NCBI GenBank assembly: GCA_025345505.1
Contig: JANVCC010000073.1
Location: 8,812,593 to 8,876,592 of the forward strand
Source of the DNA: Todiramphus chloris collaris
Taxonomy: Eukaryota > Chordata > Aves > Coraciiformes > Alcedinidae
DNA: 64,000 nt
Reading direction: 5' to 3'
Shown in pieces: positions 1 to 13,060 of this stretch. Within the stretch, counting starts at the first letter, position 1. The number at the start of each line of letters is the position of its first letter. A model generated the notes under the pieces. The model was not told the origin of the DNA. It did not search any database and saw only the letters and a program-made list of their open reading frames with translations. The position numbers and the translations under genes are program-made.

Positions 1-148
1 ATAACTACTGCTCTGTTGACAGGCATTTTGTTTTTCATTAAAGCTGTGACAAGAACTTGGGGAGGGGGAAGAAACCTACTGCCAAATTTTATCTGTATAT
101 TATAAAGCGTAGATGGAAATCTGTATGTTTAGCATGAATAATATTGTA

Positions 149-206
149 GGTCCAATCCTGCTCCCAAAGAACATTTCCAATAGAAAGAGAGCAGATTGGG
201 TCAAAA
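149..206. repeat. Old palindromic interspersed repeat (MITE-like)
   Basis: The arms at 149-163 (ggtccaatcctgctc) and 189-202 (gagcagattgggtc) are inverted copies with one mismatch class and a 25-nt spacer. The arm motif TCCTGCTC recurs in other copies in this window. Confidence 0.5.
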
Positions 207-2708
207 TATTTTAACAGTGTAATAGGCAGTTTAAAAGTCGTAAAAAGCAGCAGCCTTTTTGTTTCAAGCTGGTGAGCTGATATTTTTCTCTTAATAACAC
301 TAATATAACTATTTATGTCTTCTATCTAGAAAGTACAACCTCTGTTGCATTGTGTCTCCCTCACTGTCTTCTCAGTACAAGATACCTCTCTGTTTGGCAA
401 GGCCCAAAGATGACGTATCACTGAAGCAAAAAGTGATAAAAAAGAGAGAGATGGAGAGAAAAGAGAAACAAGAACAAAGAAATGTATGGGTCCAGGAAAA
501 TTACAGGGAGGGACTAATACCAGTTCCTAAAAACGCCAGTGTAAAACTTGTATTCTCCAAGTTTTTGAAGAATAAAAATGAGGACCTGTCTTTTTTAGTG
601 TGCCAAATTCTGCCAGTGCGCACAAAGCTTTTACAGCTTTCCCTTTGATCAACTGCAACGGCTGATATGATTTTGGGTTCTGCTATTTATCAAGAGCAAT
701 ATATAGTCCAAGAGCCATTTCTGTGATGCATACTCATTTCCAGTACATTCCACATGAAAAACACCTGCTTACTGCAACCATATTTGATTAAACCTGTCTC
801 CTAGCCAGAGTACCAGTATTTTCTCTGGTAAACAAGCCTTCTGTTGGCATATTTACACACAAAGGCTTTGGGAACTTAGCACGCAGTTAAACAATGATTG
901 ATAATTCTACAGCAACTTGCAAAGGTGACTTTAAAAAAATCATGCTAGGAAATATATTAAAAAGAGTTGTTCAACAGGGAACAAATAACACAGGACTGGC
1001 TCCTCTATCCAGTGTTCTATACTGCATATGGAAGGACATTAATTTTATTCATTGATTATATTCTTTTATCTTTCACTTTATTCCTTTTTTAATCTGGTAG
1101 CAAAACGAGTCCTTCAAGGAGCTGTTTGATGAGCTGTCGATACCAACATGACATTTACAAATCTTTCTCTGTATTTTCCCTGTACAGGGGCTAATCTTGT
1201 ATCTGAAGAGCTGAGTTCTTTTCTTTCTGCAGATTGGAAATGAGCTGTGTTTGGTAAATCTTAAGCTTTAATAACCTGGTCTGGAGTGGAAGCAGCTTTT
1301 TGTGTTCATGAAAACCTTTACACTGTTGCATTTTTGTGGCTCTTTCTGCCATTTGAACTATTTGCCTCTAATTCCAAACTCCTGTCTGCGAAGTTCCATG
1401 TCATGGAGAGAGGCTGCACTTCAGTGTTAGTGATAAGAATGACACCGAGTCCTCAAGGCACATTACAAAGGCAGTACGGACTGAGATGAACTCTGTTCCT
1501 CACCAGCATCAGTACAAGGACTGTGCAGAACTGGGCAGAGGGGTGGGTGATGAGTGAGAGAAACCCATCCAGCACCTGCTATCAGGTAAGGCTGCACAGC
1601 AGTAGCACTGATCTGTTCCAGTCTGTGAGCTGCAATGGTACCCCACAGCCCTTCCACACCAGCTCTGTGTGATGCTGGGGCTAGTATCCACCCATCCCCT
1701 CCCATCCACAGCCCATTCCCATCATTTAATGAAGGCAATGGGTGTCCTACACCTCCAAGATGCAGTATAATGTCCACACTGTCTCCTTCTCACTGCCCTG
1801 GCACAGTTCTGAGGCAGGACCTCAGGAGGATGGAGGTAGCTTTTCAGTCTTTCTCTGTAAGATGAGTCAGCTTAATCCACCCTTCACAAATAAGGCTGTA
1901 TCTGAAAAGCCAAAAGGGTCTCAGAAAAAGCTCTGAGGGAGCAAATCAAAGCAGTTGTCCGGACCTTGGATGCTGAAGACGGGGTGCCAAGTAAAGAAAA
2001 AGTTCAACAGAGAACAACTTATCCACAGTTCACAATTCATTTCCCTACCTTAAACTCATTAGCTATAACAAGGCCCAACAACTTCTTGACTACAATTAAC
2101 ATGAGAACTATTTCCCTCTAGAGCCTCCATTCCTTAACAAAGTCTTTGAACAGTGTTCCTAGCCAATATACGTTTATACTCTGAAACCAAACCCAGGTCT
2201 GCAAGAGGGTACTGCTCAGCTAATGTTTCTCCAGTCCTGTGTACTGACTGGGCTGCTGATGGGCAATAGAGAGCAGGGGGTGGCCACAGAGAAGACGAGC
2301 AAGTACCAGGGACTTATGGGTGCAGGTGAAAACTGACTGGGGTTCTCAGTGGCACAAAGACATTACACCTGTATGAAATGTACTGCTGAACCATGCCTGG
2401 TACACCAAGCAGTTCAGGGATGAACAATCCGCAAAAATTCCCACAGAAAGCAAAGATAAGGCTATTTTGTGGAAGATGATTTTCATTTTTACTGCACTAA
2501 AATTTCCCGTCAGTTTTTAAAGCCACTTTTCCTGTAGCTGCAAAGTTCTACATCAAGAATCCACATCTATCCCACAGGTCTGGTAGAAATTTTGCGAAGA
2601 CAAATGAATCTTCACTAAGACAGTAAGACAGTTCACTTCTCTCCTTAAGTGAGCATTCCAAATGATCAATCTAAAAATGTAAAACCAGATTAATCCAAGC
2701 AGTATTAA

Positions 2709-2770
2709 AACTAATATAAATAGAGGGGATGATACCAAGCAAGACTACAACTAATATAAATAGAGGGGAT
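2709..2770. repeat. 40-bp tandem duplication with 22-bp exact repeats
   Basis: The same 22-base sequence (ends with agaggggat) occurs at 2709-2730 and 2749-2770, a period of exactly 40 bp. The second unit is truncated after the match. It looks like a recent small tandem duplication. Confidence 0.85.
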
Positions 2771-4338
2771 AAATGAATAAAATACTTAAAACTATTTCTG
2801 AATCAGGATGATTAATAAGGCACTGAATACACATGATAGAAATCAAGTACCAAACACAGTTCTGAAAGCAGTGACTCATGGAAGTAATCCTTGCTCCTGC
2901 AAGCACTATTTTTCAGGCTCAGATCCAAACACAATGCCTGACATTGTTTCTCTGGTAATCACTCTAAGATAAACAGATACGAAAAACTGCAAATACTTCC
3001 AAGCATTTCCTTTCACTTATAATGTAAAAAGAAAAATTAGAGGATAAAATGAAAATGTATGTTTCCACTTCCAGATTTCATACATCATTAATTCTGTAAA
3101 AATATATCCGTCTTCATGCTGATACTTCTCTTTGCTTGGCAAGCTTGAAGAATGCAATATGCTTGATAACCTGATTGAAAATTTGATCCTATTGTTTAAC
3201 AAAATGAGGACTGTTTCATAAGGGGCTCCACCATGTCTGTGCACATTTTCCCCTAAGTAACAGTGTAAGACTTGTATTTCCCCAGACAGCTGAACATTTA
3301 TGTTGATGTACTTGGCTACAGATCCAATCTTGCACTAGCTGTAATACAGGAGAATTTTCCTCAGCATTTTGAATTATGGCACTGAAATAATTTAACAGTG
3401 CCTTCTGTGCATGTTAAACAAGTTTTCTGATATAGTTAGGTCTTACTGAAAGTTTGTTTACCCTATAAATTGTGCCACATGGCTAAACCGCACTTTGGCC
3501 TGAAATCTGCAGAGGTTATTTTTCTTCAGTATCGCTGTGACTGCTGTAACTCTGGAGAAGCCAGCATTTCCCCACAGTCATGCACACAGCATGTACAAAT
3601 ACTCTTCTTTCTTTATGTTCCCTAGAAGCTCAGGTTACTTTTGAGCTATCTTGCTAACTTGTGATTACAGAATCCTCTCCAATGTTAGAAGAATGAAGCT
3701 GGGAGGAACCAAGAAAGGAATATTCAGACACTGTTTTAAAAGGTTAAGGTAGAGATACCCACAGACATTGTTTATGCCTAATTACTGAGAGCAAACCCTG
3801 CAAGTTATTGTCATGGCTTTGATCCTAGGAAGAACATGACATACATCGACATTTCCAAGATCAGGAGAAAGACAACCTTCTTCAGCAGCTCCCTGCTTTA
3901 ACATCTCTCTCCCAAAGTCACCTTGAGATCACTCTGGTCTTCTGTTACCGCAAAGCCTTTGAGGAACATTGTGGCTGACTCTCTGAGAGGCAGGTTAATA
4001 TAATTTTTATACCAAATTAATTTAGTTATGAGATGAAATGCATGTTACCTTTGAAAAAACCTTGAAACTCATAACATGGTCCTCAGTGCTAAAAACATTC
4101 CAGAAAAGAAAATTCCAGAATACCGATTTTTTTTCTCTCTTTTTGTTCATTTATACTAGGCCTGGCATTCAGTTACTTTGTTGATGATTAGTGCTGTTAT
4201 CAGACAAATAAACAAGATCATTAGTACAAACCAAGAATATTAGTACATAAAACTGATAAATGGATACCCGATCTTTTCATCCAATGGAAAAACCCAGGGG
4301 TGATGCAGACTAAACTTAATTTCATTGATGAAGTCTAA

Positions 4339-4346
4339 TGACGTCA
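4339..4346. promoter_or_regulatory. Perfect CRE octamer TGACGTCA
   Basis: TGACGTCA is the full palindromic CREB/ATF consensus, within aagtctaatgacgtcacgac. CpG-containing 8-mers are rare in this AT-rich intron, but there is no other evidence of function. It would be an intronic site in AFF2. Confidence 0.3.
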
Positions 4347-4862
4347 CGACTTTACAAAGACAAAAATTGGTATAATAATATGTCAAAACTGTCAGACTGG
4401 ATAAGACCTGTGGTACAACTAGTTCTGCATCTTGCCACAGAAGACTGTTCAGTGGAATAGTTTGTTAGCACTGAATTATTTTTCCTAATACAACTGGAAT
4501 GAGATGTTGGTTCATTATGCTCATTGGAGCCCATACGTCTCCAAAATTCTTTATTACAATCTTTTTTCAGCCTGGCTCCACTGTGGGCAGCAACCTGAGC
4601 TGCTAAGTGTACACTGTGTAAGACCCTATTTGTTTTTCTTGGCTTTTTGAATTTCTCAAAATGCCTCCTAGCATTTAAATTGTGAGAAAAGGAATGGGAA
4701 TTTCATGGGATCTAAGTGGGTCTAGGTGCATGCCTCCTATCAAATTGCACTAGGGTTTCAAACCTTTATTTTCTATAGGACAGTTACAAGGACCTAATGT
4801 GCCTTTTTTTCCTATACCATTACTCCTGTACTTTCCCATCTTACTTTTATACCTGCTGTAGC

Positions 4863-4906
4863 AAGTCTTGAGTCTTAGTGACTCAAGTCTTAGTCCTTAG
4901 TCTTCC
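4863..4906. repeat. Short degenerate tandem of AGTCTTAG
   Basis: AGTCTT or AGTCCTTAG-like units recur about five times within 44 bases (agtcttg, agtcttag, aagtcttag, tccttag, tagtcttc). Confidence 0.6.
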
Positions 4907-7490
4907 GAGGAACAAGTGTGTAAATTTACCTTACGTCTGACATGCACGCTGCAAAGCCCTTCCAACTTTTGCTGAGTTTTGATGTTAGTTCAATTGAAAC
5001 AGGATGAGTCCCACGAAGAGGAAACTACAAGATACACCTTGCACTTGGTGTGCTAGCTGTTAATCTACAGACTAATCCAGTTGACACATATGGTTAGGTA
5101 GTTGGGTAACTATCAGGGCACAATACTACCTTTCATCTCCTACAGTAATGCAAAAGTTATATCTCAAATCCAATTTAAATTGGTGCTCCCTTGAGCTCAA
5201 AGATAATTTCTCTCTAATCCTCTTCTAGTTGTCTATAAGGTAACCTTCAAAAATCTCAGATACGAGGCTGTAAAAAAAAAATTACCAAGTCATAATTTTT
5301 TTTTAGCACAAAACCTAGCTATTTTTCCTAGTGGCACTATGTTCCAGCTGTTATCAGATTCCAGAATTCTTCAATTGCCTTGAACTCTGCATTTATTTTA
5401 CTTTTCCAGATTTTTGCCAATGAAAATACCTCAGCACTGCTTGAAGAGAAAATAATCTTGTCAGTTTTATTGTGCCATATCTGAGATGATGAAGGTCATG
5501 CTAACTACAAGTCTGTTCCAATTGCTGCGGGGTTGGGTGAGGTGGGCCTTTTATTTTATTTTTGGTTTTCCCCTTGCTTCTACCACAAAGTAATAGGGAT
5601 TTTCCCCTTTCATTCATCTTGCCTTTTGTTGTTTTTAATCGACCACCCATCAGTGCCGAATTGCCTTGTAACTGTCTGCTGAGCTTTCATTTGACAGAGA
5701 TAGCTGCTATTGTTAACACGAGCCTTCACTTCAGCCCATTTAACTTTCCTCAGTTTGACAGCTTCACAATAGCCACCTTCCATCTAAAGAAAACTGTGAT
5801 TTAGTAGAAAGGGAATGTGGGACAACAGCCTGATCTGTCACTCAGTCTCCAGTGAGTTCTCTTGGCATAAAGTTCCCCTACAAAGCCAGAGGATGAAATA
5901 CTACATGAAAATAAGACGGTCATGAGACATGTTCAGTTATATATTCTGGTAAAATCTAAACAGCAATCACACTTAAAAATACAGCCTTTTTCTGTCAGTA
6001 ATACCTCACACTGGGTAGCAAAATATTTTGACTGATTGTAAATACGCATTTTTTTACTTATATTCCAGAGCAATGTTTGACTTTTTTTTTTCCCTCTCTT
6101 TTATTCACCTAGTAATTGTTCTCAGATTGATCTACAACAACTCCTAGTGGAAACAATATGTCACAAGTAAATTAAAGCTTTCATTGGACCAGACACTGGT
6201 CCTACTCCATATAAGTCTACATGAAAAGATGTTGATGAATTAAGAGATGTCCTCCCTTAACAACAATTTAAAAAGTCAAATTACACCTGCCTAAGCACAG
6301 CCTCAGAATACTTCCCAGTTCAGTTCCACACTCAGCTTTCCAGTCTACATGCCATTTGGAAATACTTTTGTAGCTGATTTTTTACTGTTGTGCATTTATG
6401 CCTAATGCTCTTTTGCAGTTATGCTTAAATTTGGTTTTATCATTTGGCACAAATGACAAGCTGTAGACATCCCACTATTAAATTCGCAGGCACCATTTTT
6501 TTTCCCTAGCCATAGTTAAAGAACTGTATTATTTTCTTGTCCAAAATTCTGGATCCCAGTTTGATGAACGCTTTCGTGTTAAAAAGATGTGTCTAGAAAA
6601 TTAAATTTGATTACCATAAAGCATAATTTATTTCAGACCATCTATATTCCTCTTCTCAGAGCTCTCATCAACAGAAGAGGAATGAGAATATGGAGTTGGT
6701 ACAGCCACACACTGCAAGAGGAACCCCCTAAAATTGACTCCCATGCTCTCCTGAGTTTGAGAACCATTCCCCAGTATTTTAAATAACTAAATGTGGCTAA
6801 TCTCCGAGCAACATATGAATTTTTGGTTTGCCGCAGCCATTCAAAACTTCAGTTAAGAGTTTACCACAGCTACGCAGAAAGATGTGTTCAAAAGTGGAGA
6901 CAGAAAATTGGACGACAGATAAATCCCAGTAAAAAGACAGATAAGAGTTAGCAGAGAAGCATCTATTGCCCAGAGTTCACTTGTGAGAGAGTACCCACGA
7001 GGCTACAACTAGGAAGAACACCAGACCGCTCCACTGTTTCTAATTAGGGAGGACATCCTTCATTTTATAGCTCCTGTGGTCTAATTTGTAGAGAGCCATA
7101 TCCCCTAAAGCTTTCTGTAAACCAAATTAAAACTCATTCCATCAAGGAGTTTTAGCAATATATGGTCTCTGATCACAATATATACTCATGGTCACAGAGC
7201 TGCTTCAAGCAGTCAGCTGGGGGCATATTCTTTTTTTTTTTTTTAGGGCTATTCTTTTTCCTTTTTATTAGGAAACAGCAAATTTCTTCTAGGAAAATAC
7301 ATTTTAAAGACCAGAGAATCTGGTTCTGTTTAAACACTCATTCATAAGACAGAACAGTACATACAGTCATCTTCTGAATTTCTGGGTATTCTCTGACTTT
7401 CAATTAGAACATATTTTTCCCTACTTTTTTAGTTAAGACACCTCAAAGCTTCAGCCAGCTCAACAAACAATGCTAGTATTTTTTTTCTCT

Positions 7491-7510
7491 AAATAATAAT
7501 AATAATAAAA
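7491..7510. repeat. (AAT)n simple repeat
   Basis: About five AAT units (aaataataataataataaaa). Confidence 0.8.
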
Positions 7511-7974
7511 AAAGTTAGCCTAAGGCTTTTTAGGAGACTTAAGGCTCCATGAATGCTTTTGAAGTTTGCAGTCCCTTCTCAATCAAGAAAACATTCGTAT
7601 CATGTGCAGCAACAACGCAAACATCCTATGATCTACTCTGCTGGTCCAGACAAGGAGAGTAAATTCAGTCTGTGAGCCCTTTCAGTCCTTGGTCTCTGCA
7701 CTGTTACTATCAACAAGAGTGCCAATTAGGATTACAGCTTCTGGATTTGGACATATGTCCATTAGACTCTGATTGAGACCTTCAGTTCAGTTGAGACAGG
7801 CCACTGAATAGCTCTGAGAGTGTAATGACTTTTGTTCACTTCAAATCTGCCTTGAACTGGTAACCTGAAGGTGAAAGAGTCCATCATCCTATTGTTAGTG
7901 CAGCCTGTGCCAGCCAGAGTTTCCTTCCCAGATATAAGAAGAATTTGGTGTCACTTTGTTGCTGAATCTCTTAG

Positions 7975-8000
7975 ACACACACACACACACACACACACAG
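7975..8000. repeat. (AC)12 microsatellite
   Basis: Twelve uninterrupted AC units at 7975-7998 followed by AG. In the AFF2 transcript it would read as a GU repeat. Confidence 0.95.
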
Positions 8001-10153
8001 AGTCTCCCTCTTCCATTTCTCTGGGATGTAATATAAATGCACAAGTAATTACCCAGGCATCTGGCACGGCTGCTTGTATCAATCCATGGTGCAAACACTG
8101 AGCTGGATGCTTTTTTCCTTCCACATGCAAAGGGACTAAGCTAAATTTCTTCAAGTAAGATGTCAAGAAAGTGTTTATCACAGCTGGTGTAACTGCAAAA
8201 TTACCTGGGAAAAACCACAGAGGCTGAGATCTAACGAGTAAGTGGAAAACTACAGCATAATAGCAAACAAAATGTCTACAGTCAAAATATTCCCCTAGGT
8301 AAAGGTCATATACTCCACGCCTCGAGGAATAGCACAGCACACTCTGAATGCAGGCATGTGAGAACTTTGCCTATATTATGTGAGGGACATTCCCAACTTG
8401 TTTCAACAACAGGTGGCCAGCATGGCAAAATGTTTCAGACTGGCTCGCAGTAGCAGTTTGATATTAAAAACTGATCAGTAAGAAATGTAATAGGCTGCTC
8501 CCAAAATGCTGAGAGCTACTAACCTGGAGAAGTTTATGAAAAGGGGATGCCCCTGTGGCACCTGGGTGAGTCCCCAAAGCCCAGGAGGCTGCTGCTGACT
8601 GCTCTCCCTGCGACACCCAGCTCCTTTCTCTCCACTTGGTATTCTTGTCTCTTTCATTAAGACTTTATCCACTCGTTTCAAACCAAACAAATATATTCAC
8701 TGCTGTTTAAAGGCTCATCTACATTTCCTGTGCATTGTTTTCATAATCAGTACTCTATTAAAGTTATTTCAAAGTAAACTGGAGAGACAGCAAGAGACTG
8801 TGTAGCACTACATCATGTCTCTTCTCAAACCAGTTAAATCTCAGCAAGAAGTTAAAAAAAAGAGATCTATTTAAAACCAGATTAAGCTCAAGCTGCTAAA
8901 GCATAATAAATTGCTCTATTTTAACTGACTGAACTGTGCACGCTTAGAATACAAGGGCATATTTCATTTGGGCTTATGCAATTGTTCAGTCTACTTTTCT
9001 ACCATTTCACCCATCACCAGATGAGAGAACTTGTCAGGCAAAATTGTAGTTAATGATGTTTAATGGTAGCTAAGCCCGATAGACTTGTTTATTTCTTTTC
9101 TTCTTTTTTGTTGCTTTACTCTCACTGAAATAATGAAAATATTACACGAACAACTTCTATATTATTTGCAGGAAAAGCTTCCATTACCGATGCTAGGTAA
9201 CATAAAGCTTTATCTGATTTATACAGCAATCTATATAAATCTACTTTTATGTTTTATTTGATTCCAGCCATTAGGCTGTGCTAGGAAGTAATTCTAAAAT
9301 ATCTATCATAGTGGCAATTCACTGTACTATACCAAATTAATCTACATAAATCTATACCTGTGTGCAGAGAACCAGCATGATAGCATCACCAGTATGGAGG
9401 AAGAACGGATGCCTGTAATTCTACATGTAGGCTTTCTAGGAAGTTCAAGTTTTTTTCTAAACCTCTGAGGAGAATACAAATGTCCCCCATTGAAAAATTC
9501 CTCTGTCTAAATTAACTGTATCATCATTAGCATAGCTCTTATATTTTAAAATTCAGACTATGAAACTGCATATTAGGAGAGGTATTTCCTCTTTATAACT
9601 GATCTCAAGTCAGAGAGCTGGAGCACGAATGGGCTGCTTGGAACAGAATATCCTTTTAAAAAACAATATTCCTTACTGACTTAGAGTTCCTTACATAGCT
9701 GAAGCCAGTGTGCTTTGTACAGCTGAATGAGGCCAGCTGGCAAAGTAGAAGCGTATCAGTATTCTGACTGCTTTTCTTTTGTTTGAATATTACCTCAGTC
9801 GCCATACACTAAACGATGTGAACTTGATGGGTTTGACTATGACCTCAGCTAAACTGAACAATATGAAGTTGGCACATCTGTAATCTCAGGCTTGCTATTT
9901 TTCAATTTATTTTTCACCTGATTTGTATTAAGATGTGGTTCAAATTTTAAAATAAAAATAAAAAGGGCCCTTCTGCATTCCAAATCAATCGGCAAATGCT
10001 GGCATGCCAGAAGGCAGGCTTCATCTGCCTCTTCACACCACATTTGGTGGATCCCTGACTTATAAGAGCTTGATTTCTAAATGTTTATGCAGAAAGAAAT
10101 GCTTTACACATCCGCTCCTTCTCAGATAGCCTACAGGGATTTCTGGCAATATT

Positions 10154-10173
10154 CCCCCCCCGCCCCCCGCCCC
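10154..10173 (-). other. C-tract; G-quadruplex-capable on minus strand
   Basis: The + strand has eight C, G, six C, G, four C. The minus strand, which is the AFF2 sense strand, therefore has G4, C, G6, C, G8, enough for four runs of three G. Confidence 0.7.
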
Positions 10174-10680
10174 TTGCCTTCCAGGTTTTCTCCCTGTGGA
10201 CACATGAAGACATAGTGACAGCAAGAGTAGGCTCAACTTGCAAGGAGCAGCATCCGTACATATTATTGCTATTGACTCCATGAGATAAGCTGGACATCTG
10301 TCTTTACTTTTAGCAAGTTCCACGAGGATAAACATGAACATGACTGTAGGCTGCCCACGGACAGTATACTGGTGCTCTTTTATAGCCCCATCCCATCGCT
10401 GGGCTTCTGACACTTCTGTCTGAGCTATATTTCAGCCTCAGGTCACAAGAGTTCAAAACATAGTCAATTAATCAAATGGTTTCTATGAACATAACTGCAG
10501 TTCAATAACTGTTTCCTATTCAACATAACCAAGGAAATAAAAGGAGGAGGTTAATGTGGAGATAGCTAGGTTACGTGTGGAGCTTTAAGCAGCAATCCTT
10601 GATTAGCCACTGTCAGACAGGGCATTTTATCAGTGGAGTTATTTTATATGAGACAAAAGAACAAACCCAGGACATTTATA

Positions 10681-10760
10681 GCCTGATCCTGCTCTCGATA
10701 AAATCAAGTCGAGATCTTCTATTGACTTACGCCTACTAGTTCAGGATCTATGATCCTGAC
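10681..10760. repeat. Old palindromic interspersed repeat
   Basis: It starts gcctgatcctgctc and ends with inverted forms (gttcaggatc, tgatcctgac), with tattgacttac in the middle. The same motif set is found in the copies at 149, 24078 and 33826. Confidence 0.5.
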
Positions 10761-11651
10761 AATAAAATTAACACAGCATCAGAAAAAATGAATGAGATAT
10801 AAAAATTCTCTCTCAGAATGCATTGTGTTTACACTAAGAAAGTTACAGGAGTCAGGTCTCTAAGGTGAAATAACTGCTCCACAGAGGAGGGGAACTGAAT
10901 ATGGGACATGGCAGCTAATATGCCAAAGTGATGGAGGGAAGGGTATTACATCAGCACAACAGGTTTACATTTGTTGTACCAGTGGTAAGAGGTGGGGTTT
11001 GTACAGCTGCTGATTCCTGCTGGTCAAAATGGAAGGCCCGAATTCCTCGATCACTGCTGCTCAAACATGACTTGTCAAACGGGGTGGGAAGCAGCGTGCT
11101 CAGCCTGCCAGCCACCCATTTAGGAGGGCTTTTCTCTGCCTTGCCTTCATAAAAGTGCTGGGATTCTGCTTTGCATCACCCAAGTCTGTTAAAAAGGGGC
11201 TGAAACAAGCCCTCTAAGCAGCATGAGAATTCTTCTTTTTGATGCAGTAAAAAAACCCCATAAATATGTGTTTCTAAGCACTGAAGACAGAAAGCTTTGG
11301 AGGGCTTAAATGGAAAAAGCTAGTTTAGATTGAGCCAATTCTGGGTATTGCCACACATGTCAAACAGCACTTCACTTGACAAATGGTCCCAAAGAAATCT
11401 ATGGGGCTATTCAGGGAGTAAGGTGGTGTTTGGTATGAGTAGGGAGATTAGAATCTGGCCCTTCTTTTATTTTCAGAAAGATTTCAAACATGTGTTTATT
11501 CTAATTTTCCCCTCCTTCTAGGATTGCTGGTATTCACTTGGCCCAGCTTTAGAGGCAGAGGGATGTGAAAAACAGCACCAGTAAAAAAAGTTATAAATTC
11601 TCTAATATATATGACCAAAATAGGTGTGTGTCCCATTCTGTGTCTGTCCGT

Positions 11652-11676
11652 CCCCCCCCTCCCCCCCCCCCCACCC
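11652..11676 (-). other. Poly-C tract; G-rich on the AFF2 sense strand
   Basis: Eight C, T, twelve C, A, three C. The reverse strand has long G runs with single-base interruptions, so a G-quadruplex is possible in the transcript. Confidence 0.7.
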
Positions 11677-12199
11677 AATAAAATATGTGGCATAAATGAA
11701 TTCCATAACGATGGTATGTGTTATAAAAGTTTTTGGCACTCATTTGGGATTACCCACATAACTCAATCGTGAGTTCACTACTCATGGGTAATGTACTGAT
11801 CCCACATGCATGCTAAAAACCAGCTTATGGAAAAAGTCCTATTAGACTTTAACAGAGATAAAACAAAAGGTTTTTTTAACAGAAGCCTATTTACAGAGTT
11901 GTTTGGTTTTATTGCAGAGGTTCACAGAAATGATAAAAATCTTAGTCTATCATAGGCAATGTTTTCATTAGGTTTATCCCAAACATCCCATATTAAATTC
12001 TCTAAGTTCTTTACCAGTGACATGTATATCCACTCCACAGTTTTACATTTTTCTTCTCCCCATCTCTAGCCACACCTTTGTGCCGTATCATACACATGGC
12101 TGCACCCAGAGAGAACATGATCCATTGTGATAGGTCAGTACAAATACACAGTGTAAGAGTCCTCGCAACTGTACTGTCTGAACTGAGAAGAGAGGAACT

Positions 12200-12345
12200 G
12201 GGAAAAAATATTATTATTATTTACAGAATGAGAACTGAGACATAATTTTCTAAAGGTCATACAGGAAGTCCCTATTAGAGCTGGAACTAAAATAAAATTC
12301 TCCTGAGCGCCAATCCAGTGCCTTAAAACCAAATTCATTTCTCCC
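12200..12345 (+). repeat. MIR-type SINE relic (3' half)
   Basis: The order of motifs matches MIR: attattatttacagaatgag, gaactgagac, ctaaaggtcatacaggaag, agagctggaactaaa and ccaatccagtgcctt. These correspond to the MIR segments around cagatgaggaaactgag, aaggtcacacagc, gagctgggattcgaaccc and cagtgctct. Heavily diverged. Confidence 0.75.
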
Positions 12346-13034
12346 AGCATCTGTGTTTTAATTCATCTGCTGTGTTCCACATTCATCCTCGGACATGATT
12401 TAAACACCTCTCTTCAGTACTTCAAGAAACGTGATTATGATTCGATGATTAGTACCTGTCTTGACTTAAAGCATCAGGCACACAAACTGTGCACCTGGAC
12501 AAGCCAACCTGCAAGGAGCATGAGCAGGCTTTTCAGGGAGTCAGGAAGTCTCCAGTTTTGCACAGTCACCAAGCCAGTCGCCTAAACTTAGTCTAAGGTC
12601 CGTCCTTAAGCCCACAGAGAAAGTTGCAAGAGAAACAGGAACAGAGCTGATGCTGACTGGGCAGAGCTAAGCTGCTTTTCCTCAGTTTTCTTTCCTGCTT
12701 GCTCCTGCTTTCTTCTCTAAACATCTTTTGACTCATGACAATGAATGTGAGCATTATACAGGCAACAATTGTACCTCCCACACCACCACACTCAAGCTGA
12801 AATGAGACCATCACCCAGAGAAGTTCCTCTGGACTCATCTCTGCCTCCAACTACACATCCTGCTTGGACAGAATTAGGGAGAACTTGTGTAATTAACACA
12901 AGATTCTGAAAAAAATGGAAAGGAGACACAAAGGCACCCAAAGTAGCCTTTTTTTTTTTCTCTAAGTAATATTTCCTCTCAATTTTCAGGTGAACATTCT
13001 GGGAAAAGGACATTCTGTGAAAGTTTATTCTGTG

Positions 13035-13060
13035 AATTTTTGTCACTTATGACAAAAATT
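13035..13060. repeat. Perfect 11-bp inverted repeat
   Basis: aatttttgtca and tgacaaaaatt are separated by ctta, giving an AT-rich hairpin or cruciform. Confidence 0.9.

Noticed and set aside
1507..1585. + strand 79-nt segment between ttcctcaccag and CAG|gtaagg
   Set aside because: One frame is open but the peptide is unremarkable. No neighbouring exons or CpG retention.
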